64,000 nt of DNA from Flavobacterium sp. 9 (lineage in GTDB: Bacteria; Bacteroidota; Bacteroidia; Flavobacteriales; Flavobacteriaceae). The notes beneath the pieces are model-generated. The model was not told where the DNA came from. It saw only the letters and a program-made list of their open reading frames with translations, and ran no database searches. Below are positions 54,439 through 62,714 of this stretch, piece after piece. A program made the translations under genes and the position numbers. Each line of letters begins with the position of its first letter. The first letter of the stretch is position 1. The DNA lies in NCBI RefSeq assembly GCF_002754195.1, contig NZ_PEEU01000001.1, positions 868,001-932,000 of the forward strand, written 5' to 3'.

Positions 54439-55407
54439 ATGTTTAAAAAAATTATTTTCCTCTCTATTGTCGCTTTTATAGCAACTGAAAAAGGAACCGC
54501 ACAATCAACATTTTCAGCAAAAAGATTCCTTCAACACGATACTTATTTGGCGTCAGATAAGTTAGAAGGTCGTCTTGCCGGAACAAAGGGCAACAATGAA
54601 GCGGCAGCTTACATCAAAAAATATTTTAAAAAATTTGGATTGAAAAAATTCAACAACAATTATTATCAGCCGTTCAAAATATTCATAAAACCCGATATCA
54701 ACAAAATGAAATCGGATAGCGTATCGACTCAAAATGTGGTAGGTTATATAGAAGGTTCTGATGAAAATCTAAAAAAAGAATTCATCGTGATTGGGGCACA
54801 TTATGACCATTGGGGATGGGGCGGAAAAGGTTCCGGCAGCAAGAAAAAAGATACGATAGCAATTCATAATGGAGCTGATGATAATGCTTCTGGTGTTTCG
54901 GCCCTTTTATCAATTTTGGAAGAACTTCATCATAATAAAATTGCTCCAAAAAGAAGTATCATCTTTATTTCTTTTAGCGGTGAAGAAGAAGGTTTATTGG
55001 GTTCTAAGTATTTTGTTAATCACCTTCCGGTAGATAAAAGTGCTGTAAAAGTAATGATCAACATGGATATGGTAGGGAGATTGAACGATAAAAAAGAATT
55101 GTATATGGGCGGCGCTGGTACTTTTCCAGATGGTGTCGAATTAATGAAAAAACTAGGCGAAGGCAGCGGACTTAATCCAATTGTTTTTGCAGGAGATGTA
55201 GGTGGTTCTGATCATGTTACGTTCTACAAAAATAATATTTCTGCTATTGGATTACATACTGGCGGACATCCACAATATCACACTCCGGAAGATGATACAG
55301 CTTTGATTAACAGCGAAGGAGCAGTTTTGGTTTGTCAATACATTTACAATGCCTTGACTTCTATTGCAAATTATGGGCAATCTTTAAGTTTTATTAAGCA
55401 AGACTAG
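54439..55407 (+). CDS. Secreted M28-family zinc metallopeptidase (second)
   Basis: 322 residues from MFKKIIFLSIVAFIATEKGTAQ; another ATG three codons upstream (54430) is possible. Zinc ligands: GAHYDHWGWGGKG, HNGADDNASGVSA, SFSGEEEGLLGSKYF, MINMDMVGRL and a late GHPQYHTPEDD. It lacks the extended N-terminal region of the M28 gene at 15412. It probably cuts peptides left after deglycosylation, as it follows the PNGase gene on the same strand. A strong terminator ends it. Confidence 0.88.
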   Translation: MFKKIIFLSIVAFIATEKGTAQSTFSAKRFLQHDTYLASDKLEGRLAGTKGNNEAAAYIKKYFKKFGLKKFNNNYYQPFKIFIKPDINKMKSDSVSTQNVVGYIEGSDENLKKEFIVIGAHYDHWGWGGKGSGSKKKDTIAIHNGADDNASGVSALLSILEELHHNKIAPKRSIIFISFSGEEEGLLGSKYFVNHLPVDKSAVKVMINMDMVGRLNDKKELYMGGAGTFPDGVELMKKLGEGSGLNPIVFAGDVGGSDHVTFYKNNISAIGLHTGGHPQYHTPEDDTALINSEGAVLVCQYIYNALTSIANYGQSLSFIKQD

Positions 55408-55478
55408 AATACTTCAGCATTCTCTCTAATATTAACTTAGAGCAATTATTGAAAGAAAGTAAAAGCATATTTTTAAAT

Positions 55479-55528
55479 AAAAATCGGCGAACTGCGCTAA
55501 AATTAACAGCAAGTTCGCCGATTTTTTT
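55479..55528 (+). terminator. Terminator after the second M28 peptidase
   Basis: 15-bp perfect arms (55479-55493 and 55512-55526) with an 18-nt loop and a T-run on the plus strand; A-rich at the other side, so it may also work on the minus strand. Confidence 0.82.
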
Positions 55529-55544
55529 GTGCTATAACAAATAA

Positions 55545-55739
55545 TACTAATCAAGAGTTGAAAGTCAATAATTTGCACCATTAGGCACGAGATATCGGTA
55601 GTCATAACGGTTCGGAATTCGTTGGCATACGCAACAAAATGATAAATATTGCGTACCTACGGCACGCTAAACTTAACTTATTCCAATTCTTATTTTCTAC
55701 CAATATTTAGTGCCTAACGGCACATTTCAACTCTTTATA
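55545..55739. repeat. Palindromic repeat family A, copy 3 (longest)
   Basis: The core outer arms run from 55574 to 55723 and are less perfect than in copies 1 and 2; the inner left arm is shortened. Here the palindrome extends further: ACTAATCAAGAGTTGAAA on the left is complementary to the right flank of copy 2 and to TTTCAACTCTT at 55726-55736. It fills the gap between convergent genes. Confidence 0.85.
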
Positions 55740-55772
55740 AGCATAAAACAAAGTGGTACATATATTTATAAA

Positions 55773-55813
55773 GAAAACCCCATCGTCAATTATAAATCGA
55801 CTTTGGGGTTTTC
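55773..55813 (-). terminator. Terminator of the second SusC/D operon
   Basis: GAAAACCCCA (55773-55782) pairs with TGGGGTTTTC (55804-55813), with an inner complementary pair in the loop, 36 bp after the susD stop. Confidence 0.75.
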
Positions 55814-55848
55814 TCATTACTAACCAAAATTTAAACTTAAAAATGAAA

Positions 55849-57414
55849 TTATTTTACGTCCCAGAAAATTTTAGTATTTAAATCGTCTTTGTCTTTAACT
55901 TTATTATAATTATCTGTATTATAAACTCTTTCAGAATTTGGATATGTCCAACGCGTTGGTGGAGTTTTTCTAATTGAACTTGTCTCATCATCCATGAAAT
56001 AAAATGCCGGAAGTTTCAATCTTCTTTGTTCCGCCCAAGATTCATCAGCTTGCATTACATTGTAGTGAATGTACTTTTGAAAAGCAATCAACTTCAATTG
56101 ATCAGCAGCTGTTGTAGCTCCGTCAAAGTTAATTTTAGCAATATAAGCATCAACCTCAGCCACTGTTGGTTCAGTAGTTGGTTTCCAGGTAAGAACATCA
56201 GCTTTGTCTCCTAATCTTACATAATATTCGATAGATTGTCTGATCGCTTTCTCGAAATGTACTTTTGCTGTAGCAGCATTTCCGTTTCTTGAATAGTACT
56301 CTGCAAGAATCAGGTTTACTTCGGCAGCATTTACAACTGTTCCTGGTAACCATTTATTTTTGCTGATTACAGATCTATTGTAGATTGCGATTTGAGTATC
56401 AGCAACTAACTGCTCCTGAACTCCGGATGTAAGCGTTGGATCAAGTCCTACATAAGCTGTTGCGCTTGCTCCTTTTTCAAACAACCAAGGTTCACGCGGA
56501 TCATTATTGGCATTCATGTGATCAATCATTGGTTTTGGGGCAATGTTGTTTCCTCCTGATTCTAAAGCATCAAAGAAACCTGCGGTATCTAAATCAGTAT
56601 CCTGAGTATAAACTTTGAAAGCAATATTCTCTGAGGTTTCGTCTACAAGTTTTCCTTCTGCAATGATCTCAGCCATTTCTGTACTAGCTCTGGCTGATAA
56701 AGTAGGAACTGCAGAAACTCTGTTTAACATTTTCAAACGTAAAGAATTACAGTAGTTTTTCCAGCTTACCAAGTTTCCTTTATTAATCAGGTCTTGATTT
56801 TTAAATACTGTTTCTACTCCGGTAGCCAAAGTAATTGTATTTAATTCAGTAGAAAAAGCTTTCAAATCGTCTAACATCTTAACATAAAGCTCCGTTTGAC
56901 CATCATACTTAGCAGCTGCTTTACTATAATCACCACCTGTCATACTAATTTTACCAGCTTCAGAGAAAGGAATATCTCCAAAATTATCAATCATTTTTGA
57001 CGTATGATCATACAAATAAATGGTTGCCGTAATCATGTAGATTCTATTCGCTGCCTGATCAGCAGGAGATAAAGAACCCATCACTTTTTCTAACTCTCTA
57101 TATTGAGCAATGAATTTGTAATACCTGTTCCATCTGTCTTTTCCAGCTTCTCCTACAACATAACGACCTGTTGAATTAACAAATCCATGAGCCTGAGTAT
57201 AGCTTAAAGAAGTCGTTCTTATTACTGTAAAATAATTCCAATACGATGGGATTACATCCTCAAAGTTAATTTTCATGAAACCGGCAAACTGTTTAGGCAC
57301 AGTTGTCGTTGTTACTGTTTCCGGATCTCTATACGCATCTGCAAAATCACTCTCTGAACAAGAGCCTAGAAAAATTGCTGCTGTCGCAAATGATATATAT
57401 AATAATTTTCTCAT
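55849..57414 (-). CDS. SusD-like glycan-binding lipoprotein (pair 2)
   Basis: 521 residues. Signal MRKLLYISFATAAIFLGSC-SESDF. The helical SusD fold is indicated by NLVSWKNYCNSLRLKMLNRVSA, NKWLPGTVVNAAEVNLILAEYYSRNG and AWAEQRRLKLPAFYF-like segments near the end. It is of the SusD/RagB-like subgroup with long C-terminal helices. It starts 31 bp after its SusC partner stop and should bind the oligosaccharide taken up by that transporter; the PNGase and GH92 genes next door suggest N-glycans. Confidence 0.9.
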   Translation of the reverse strand: MRKLLYISFATAAIFLGSCSESDFADAYRDPETVTTTTVPKQFAGFMKINFEDVIPSYWNYFTVIRTTSLSYTQAHGFVNSTGRYVVGEAGKDRWNRYYKFIAQYRELEKVMGSLSPADQAANRIYMITATIYLYDHTSKMIDNFGDIPFSEAGKISMTGGDYSKAAAKYDGQTELYVKMLDDLKAFSTELNTITLATGVETVFKNQDLINKGNLVSWKNYCNSLRLKMLNRVSAVPTLSARASTEMAEIIAEGKLVDETSENIAFKVYTQDTDLDTAGFFDALESGGNNIAPKPMIDHMNANNDPREPWLFEKGASATAYVGLDPTLTSGVQEQLVADTQIAIYNRSVISKNKWLPGTVVNAAEVNLILAEYYSRNGNAATAKVHFEKAIRQSIEYYVRLGDKADVLTWKPTTEPTVAEVDAYIAKINFDGATTAADQLKLIAFQKYIHYNVMQADESWAEQRRLKLPAFYFMDDETSSIRKTPPTRWTYPNSERVYNTDNYNKVKDKDDLNTKIFWDVK

Positions 57415-57445
57415 GTTGTCTATTTTTTAATTATAATTTATCCAA

Positions 57446-60400
57446 TTAGAAAGATGCTCTTAACATTACTCCATAACTTCTTGTAGAAGGAGTTAATCCT
57501 GCATTGTTTACGTTTTGAGTCCATTTTGTTCCTGCTGTAGTTGCTTCAGCATCCATATCCTTAATTGTTCTGTAGATATAAAACAAGTTACGACCGAAGA
57601 AAGACAAACTCAATTTTGTAGCGCCAAATTTACTTGCATAAGCCGCTGGCACATTAAACGCAAGAGATACCTCTCTTAATTTAACATAATCATTCTTTTG
57701 AATATACAATTCATAACGTGAGCTGCTGTATTGAGGACCTCCCCAGTTGTAAGTCATGTTATAATAACCTGCCTGAGAAATTACGTTTGTATTTGGAGAA
57801 CCATCTGCAGTTACACCGTTCATTAACATACCATCGCGGTATAATACCTGACCTCCTGGTCCTGCAGTTGCGCTATTAGGAACCTGAACTCCTTTACCAT
57901 TTTCCATATAATACGTTAAACCACCACGCTCATTTGTACTGTATTTCAATGATTCTTCTGTCAATCCTCTTGCAGTCATCCAGTTAATACCTGTTGGCAT
58001 CAAAGAACCTCCATAAGAATAATCTATATTTACATCTAATGTGAAACTTTTATAAGTAAATGAGTTTAATAATCCTCCTACACCTTTAGGCATAGCACTT
58101 CCGTATTTTACCCATTTATCTCCATCAATCATTAAGAATCCATCAGAGTCAACCATATCTTTACCACTAGCATCAGTTTTAACAGGGTGTGCATAAATAC
58201 CTCCCATTGGATCACCTACTACAGATTTCAATTGAGCCGCAGACCCATCATAATCAGCATGTAATAATTCTGTTGCACCGTTAGCCAATTTTACAACTTT
58301 GTTGATATTTTTTGCCCAGTTTAAAGTTACATCCCAAGAAAAATTCGCTGTTCTGAAAGGAGAACCTGTCAAAGCAACTTCAAATCCTTTATTACTCAAC
58401 TCTCCTACGTTAGCCAGGATACTACTAGCTCCAGTCGTTGGTGCCAAAGTCAAATCAAGAATCTGATCCTTTATCTTTGCATTATAATAAGAAAAATCTA
58501 ATCCTAATCTTCTGTCGAAGAATTTAGTTTCAAAACCAAGCTCGTATTCATTTTTCATTTCAGGTTTGATTCCCTCATTTCCATACTTGTCTTGAGAATT
58601 TGTAGTCAACACTGGATTTGGAGTTCCCTGAGTTCCTAATGTATTTTGTATGAATGCCACATTTGCTCCATAACGACCCGGATAGCTACCCACAATACCC
58701 CAAGAACCACGCATTTTTGCATAACTGATAAAGTCTGGCAATTTTACCGCATCTGATAATACAAAACTTGAATTTACAGAAGGATAAGTAAAGGCATTAT
58801 TATTTGGGTTCATTGTAGAAGTACGGTCTCTTCTGATAGTTCCTTCAACAAACAAATAATTTCTGAAGCTTCCGCTTAAAGTTCCAAAAACAGCATCTTT
58901 TAAAGTCTCTTCTCTTTTTGAATCACTAGTAGCGATACCTATAGAAGATTTTAGATCATACCATCCTTCAACACTTAAACCACCTTTAGTAGAACGAGAT
59001 AATGTTCTGTAAGTTTCTCTTGTAGCAGAATAACCAACAACAGCATTTATACCAAAATCTTCATTGATTTTTTTGTTGTAAGTCGCTAATAAATCGCCAT
59101 AAAGAATATTATAATCCTGACCTTCCATCATAAAAGAACCTGAACGATCTCCCTCGTTTCCAAATTCATAAACCAAAGGTACTTCTACTGGATTTTTATT
59201 CTCAATATTTATTGCAGTTAAATCAGTCGAAACACGACCACGTAATGCTAAATCTTTGGTAACAGAAAGCGTTTCAGTAACACTTGCGATTAAACGGTTT
59301 GTAATCTCATCTTGCTGTTTAGCACCTGTATTCCAAAAATAATCAGCAATATCTCCTCTGAAACCATTACGGTAAATATTTTCAATTGGAGTTAAGCTTT
59401 GAGTATCTTTACCTATTACGTATTTGTACCCTAAACTAGTTTTGTATTTAGCTTTGTACCAATCACCATTATCAAATGGGCTAAGCATACCAGTAAAGTT
59501 ATTAACCAAACGATCCATAGCAAAAGTACGGTTCTGTAAATTTTGATTCATATAACTCACAATAACATCCGTTTTTAATTTACCTGTTTTGAATGACGCA
59601 TTTAGGTTAAAATTATTCTTTTTGTTATTGTTCCCCATACTTAATGCTTCTGATTCAATACGTGTGTAAGAAAAACGAATACTACTGTTTTCAGTATTAT
59701 TTGAAAGCGCAAAGTTTGTTGTCGAATCCCATGAATTTTGGAACATATTTTTGTATCCATCTCTTTGAGCTGAGTAAGGACGAATTACTCCATCCCAAGT
59801 CATAACAGGCTTACCGTCAAACCAAGGACCAAAGTTATTACCACTATTTGAAACTCCTCTCGTTTCAAAAGTACCATTACCATCTACATCATAATGAGCA
59901 AATCCGTCTGGAGCTAAATATCCTGTAGAATAATTCGCATTTGTCCAACCTGGTCCTCTTTCGTATTGAAATCTAGGCAAGTATGCAATTTCATTACCAG
60001 AGTAACTAGTACTAAAGTCAATACCTAATCCTTTTTTTCCTTTACCAGATTTAGAAGTAATCAATACAACTCCGTTTACAGCTTCAGAACCATATAATGC
60101 AGCAGCAGAAGCTCCTTTAAGAATCGAAATATTCTCAATATCTTCAGGATTAATATCGGCTAAACCATTATTTTTTACACGTTGTTGGTTCCAATAATCA
60201 TTGTTGTTAACCTCTCCATCACGAATAGGCACACCATCCAAAATAATAAGTGGCTGATTTCTACCGGTTATTGAGTTTATACCACGAATCTGAATATTGA
60301 TTGCTCCGGCTCCACCTGGAGTAGAACTAATACGCACACCTGGTGCCTTACCGTACAAACCATTAGCAATGGTAGGCGAAGCTGTTTTTACTAATGCATC

Positions 60401-60781
60401 TGCTTTAATAACACTTGTAGCATACCCAATTGATTTGTTCTTTTTAGTTTGTCCTAAAGCAGTAACTGTAACGCCATCAAGTTCGTTAGTCGCAGTTGCT
60501 AATTTAATTTTCATTCCATCAACAGCTTTTAGTTCTGTTGTTTTAAAGCCAATAAGGCTTACGATGATAGTAGCTCCTTCTTTTACTGAAATTGTAAATG
60601 CTCCATTTTCATCAGCTGACGCTTCTACTTTCGTTCCTTTTTCTTTAACAGTAACAAATGGAATAGGCATATTTGCACTATCTGTAATTACTCCGGAGAT
60701 TGTTTTGTTTTGTGCGCTCACTCCTTGAGAGCACAATACCATTAGAAAAACTAACAGTGATTCATATAACAGTTTTCTCAT
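57446..60781 (-). CDS. SusC-type TonB-dependent outer-membrane transporter (pair 2)
   Basis: 1111 residues with signal peptide MRKLLYESLLVFLMVLCSQGV-SAQ. Regulatory-like domain about 26-110 (ISGVITDSANMPIPFVTV), plug with INPEDIENISILKGASA and ALYGSEAVNGVVLITSKSG, and a barrel ending SYGVMLRASF. No STN domain. The leader just upstream reads AACCAAACCAAACCAATTT on the coding strand, a short tandem AAACC run. A CG-centred site (61004-61018) lies between it and the lacI stop, so control by the adjacent LacI protein is likely. Confidence 0.93.
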   Translation of the reverse strand: MRKLLYESLLVFLMVLCSQGVSAQNKTISGVITDSANMPIPFVTVKEKGTKVEASADENGAFTISVKEGATIIVSLIGFKTTELKAVDGMKIKLATATNELDGVTVTALGQTKKNKSIGYATSVIKADALVKTASPTIANGLYGKAPGVRISSTPGGAGAINIQIRGINSITGRNQPLIILDGVPIRDGEVNNNDYWNQQRVKNNGLADINPEDIENISILKGASAAALYGSEAVNGVVLITSKSGKGKKGLGIDFSTSYSGNEIAYLPRFQYERGPGWTNANYSTGYLAPDGFAHYDVDGNGTFETRGVSNSGNNFGPWFDGKPVMTWDGVIRPYSAQRDGYKNMFQNSWDSTTNFALSNNTENSSIRFSYTRIESEALSMGNNNKKNNFNLNASFKTGKLKTDVIVSYMNQNLQNRTFAMDRLVNNFTGMLSPFDNGDWYKAKYKTSLGYKYVIGKDTQSLTPIENIYRNGFRGDIADYFWNTGAKQQDEITNRLIASVTETLSVTKDLALRGRVSTDLTAINIENKNPVEVPLVYEFGNEGDRSGSFMMEGQDYNILYGDLLATYNKKINEDFGINAVVGYSATRETYRTLSRSTKGGLSVEGWYDLKSSIGIATSDSKREETLKDAVFGTLSGSFRNYLFVEGTIRRDRTSTMNPNNNAFTYPSVNSSFVLSDAVKLPDFISYAKMRGSWGIVGSYPGRYGANVAFIQNTLGTQGTPNPVLTTNSQDKYGNEGIKPEMKNEYELGFETKFFDRRLGLDFSYYNAKIKDQILDLTLAPTTGASSILANVGELSNKGFEVALTGSPFRTANFSWDVTLNWAKNINKVVKLANGATELLHADYDGSAAQLKSVVGDPMGGIYAHPVKTDASGKDMVDSDGFLMIDGDKWVKYGSAMPKGVGGLLNSFTYKSFTLDVNIDYSYGGSLMPTGINWMTARGLTEESLKYSTNERGGLTYYMENGKGVQVPNSATAGPGGQVLYRDGMLMNGVTADGSPNTNVISQAGYYNMTYNWGGPQYSSSRYELYIQKNDYVKLREVSLAFNVPAAYASKFGATKLSLSFFGRNLFYIYRTIKDMDAEATTAGTKWTQNVNNAGLTPSTRSYGVMLRASF

Positions 60782-61003
60782 AATTAAATTGGTTTGGTTT
60801 GGTTTGTAATTTTTTTAATTAAAAGGTTTGATTTCTTAAAAAATATGAAACTAAAACCTTTAATTTTCTATTACCTAATTTCCCTGATCAAGGATTTGGT
60901 AACAATTAAGTTTCGTTTAACATTTCTCTTTTTCTTTTACCTCATAAGCGTTTTTTTGTTTAATAATTTGATTAGTCATTCTGAGTTTCTTCTATATACT
61001 ACT

Positions 61004-61018
61004 ATATCGTTTTAGTAA
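61004..61018. promoter_or_regulatory. Candidate LacI-type operator upstream of susC 2
   Basis: ATATCGTTTTAGTAA matches the sites found at 52408 (AAATCGATTTAGTAA) and 62133 (AAACGATTTAGTA) in the central CG and the TTTAGTA tail. It is about 225 bp upstream of the susC start. Confidence 0.4.
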
Positions 61019-61045
61019 TTTGTTTTAAAAAAAAGGGCGCAATTA

Positions 61046-62062
61046 TTAAACCGATTCCCTTATAGTTAGACTGCCTTTTTTCTTTTCTTTCTCAATCTTA
61101 TAATTAGTTCCCTCATTCATTTGCTTCATCAATAACATTACAGTTTTTTTTCCCATCTCTTCGATTGGCTGAGATAAAACAGTTATAGAAGGAGAATGCA
61201 GTCTAAAACTGTCGTGATCATCAAAACTAATTACTGCTTTATCAGTAGGGATTTTTAGCCCTAATCTTCTAAATGACTGCAAACCGGCAAGCAACAAATA
61301 ATTTGCGCTAAACAAAACAGCGTCAACTTCTGTATTATTACTCAAAAATTCAGAGATCTTTTCTATTCGCTCCTCTTCAGTGATGTGATACTCCAAATCC
61401 AAAACTCTGGAATTATCATATAAACCAACTCCTTTTAAAGCATTCACATATCCTTGCTTTCTTAAATTCATCTGAATCAACTCCGAGGAATTAGTAACAA
61501 ATGCAATTTTTTCGAATCCTTTTTTCAAAAAATAATGAATAGCAGTTTGGGCTCCTTCAAAATTATCCAGAACGACATGACTTACATCCTGCTCTTCAAA
61601 ATACCTGTCAAGCAAAACAACCGGACATTGAAGTTCTAACAATCGATCGATAGTTTTTTTCATATTCTCTGTAGGAGTTATAATAAAACCATCAACATTA
61701 GCCTGCAATAAACTATTAACTAACTCGACCGCACGCTCATCATTTCCGCCAGTACTACAATAAAAAACTCTGTAATTTAAATCTATTGCCTCCCTCTCGA
61801 TTACTCTTGCCAAATCAGAAAAAAATTGATTTGAAATATCTTCCACAATAAGCCCAATAGATCTTGTTTTTCCCGTTCTCAAACTACTTGCGATCATATT
61901 GAGTTTGAACTTCATTTCTTCAGTAACTTTAAGAACTTTCTTAATCACTTCTTTACTGATCCCCATCTTCTCCCCTTTATCATTCAGAACAAATGAAACC
62001 GTAGTAACCGATACATTTGCAGCTTTCGCGATATCTTTAATAGTGATCTTTTTTTTCATCAA
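61046..62062 (-). CDS. LacI-family transcriptional regulator
   Basis: 338 residues; a second Met follows the first, so the start may be one codon later. The N-terminal HTH is typical (KITIKDIAKAANVSVTTVSFVLND, quoted in part as TIKDIAKAANVSVTTVSFVL) with the hinge helix around IASSLRTGKTRSIG. The sugar-binding core includes LIVEDISNQFFSDLARVIE, VDGFIITPTEN and VISFDDHDSFRLHSPSIT. LacI proteins release DNA or bind it in response to a sugar. Position between a GH29 gene and a SusC/D pair suggests a free sugar or oligosaccharide from N-glycans as the signal. Its own promoter carries two CG-centred sites, suggesting self-control. Confidence 0.92.
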   Translation of the reverse strand: MMKKKITIKDIAKAANVSVTTVSFVLNDKGEKMGISKEVIKKVLKVTEEMKFKLNMIASSLRTGKTRSIGLIVEDISNQFFSDLARVIEREAIDLNYRVFYCSTGGNDERAVELVNSLLQANVDGFIITPTENMKKTIDRLLELQCPVVLLDRYFEEQDVSHVVLDNFEGAQTAIHYFLKKGFEKIAFVTNSSELIQMNLRKQGYVNALKGVGLYDNSRVLDLEYHITEEERIEKISEFLSNNTEVDAVLFSANYLLLAGLQSFRRLGLKIPTDKAVISFDDHDSFRLHSPSITVLSQPIEEMGKKTVMLLMKQMNEGTNYKIEKEKKKGSLTIRESV

Positions 62063-62102
62063 AAGTTAATATTATCTTAAAGTTAAGTTAATTTGTTATT
62101 GA

Positions 62103-62146
62103 CAAATATATAGTTATAAAACGATTTACAAAAACGATTTAGTATT
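62103..62146 (-). promoter_or_regulatory. Promoter of lacI with two CG-centred sites
   Basis: On the minus strand TTTG (62129-62132) and TATATTTG (62103-62110) are spaced by 18 bp, a good match to the Bacteroidota TTTG/TAnnTTTG promoter. AAAACGATTTA occurs between the boxes (62118-62128) and AAAACGATTTAGTA overlaps the -33 box (62132-62145). Repressor binding here would block transcription. Confidence 0.6.
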
Positions 62147-62674
62147 TTTTTTACACATAATTACAACTTTTAACATTTAAAAATAACAGAACGAAATTAT
62201 TCTCTAAATACCCTGAAAACAAAACAAATACACCCAATTAAGCGAGTACTATTTTTCTCTCAAACAACAATAATTGTTTTAAATTTAAGAAAAATTAAAA
62301 TCGCAAAAAAGAGTACCTTAAAGTCAATAAAACCATTAAAAAATTAACATAAATATATGTTAACTAAAATTTATACAATAATTCATCCTTGTCGTTCATT
62401 TCATGATTTTCATCAAAAAACATTTCTGATTTTTTCTTCATTTTCAAATTCATTAACCAAATTATTTTTTCTCTCATTACGCATTTTTTTAGCCATTTTT
62501 AAAAATGTAGTTTTTTCTTTATAATTATTTTTTTTCAGCATAAAAAAAACATCAAAATGGGTTGTTTTTTTCTCTAATTCTTCCTTTAAATCGCTAGTTA
62601 ACAATGCTTATTTCTCCATTAGTCATTAAAAAAACATTCTACTTTTTGCTAAATCGATTAAATAGATTAGATAA

Positions 62675-62706
62675 AAAATGTCATCTACAAATGAAGATGA
62701 CATTTT
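62675..62706 (-). terminator. Terminator of the second GH29 gene
   Basis: Perfect 12-bp arms (62675-62686 and 62695-62706, 8-nt loop) lie 8 bp after the GH29 stop, with six T following on the minus strand. Confidence 0.85.
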
Positions 62707-62714
62707 AAATTCTT

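Larger units (their letters stand above)
62063..62714. other. Intergenic region between lacI and the GH29 gene, 652 bp
   Basis: AT-rich with many poly-A/T runs. It contains the lacI promoter, a perfect dyad TTAACATA-AATA-TATGTTAA (62344-62363) of unknown role, a CTAAATCGATTAAATAG stretch near 62650, and the GH29 terminator. A 63-codon frame at 62413-62604 has low-complexity Lys/Asn/Glu composition and no recognisable start signal; I do not call it a gene. Confidence 0.5.

Noticed and set aside
60297..60728. 143-codon plus-strand ORF inside susC 2
   Set aside because: It is antisense to the conserved SusC plug and regulatory domain, whose coding is certain.
62413..62604. 63-codon minus-strand ORF between lacI and GH29
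   Set aside because: The product is a Lys/Asn/Glu-rich string expected from poly-A/T DNA, with no promoter, motif or neighbour to support it.
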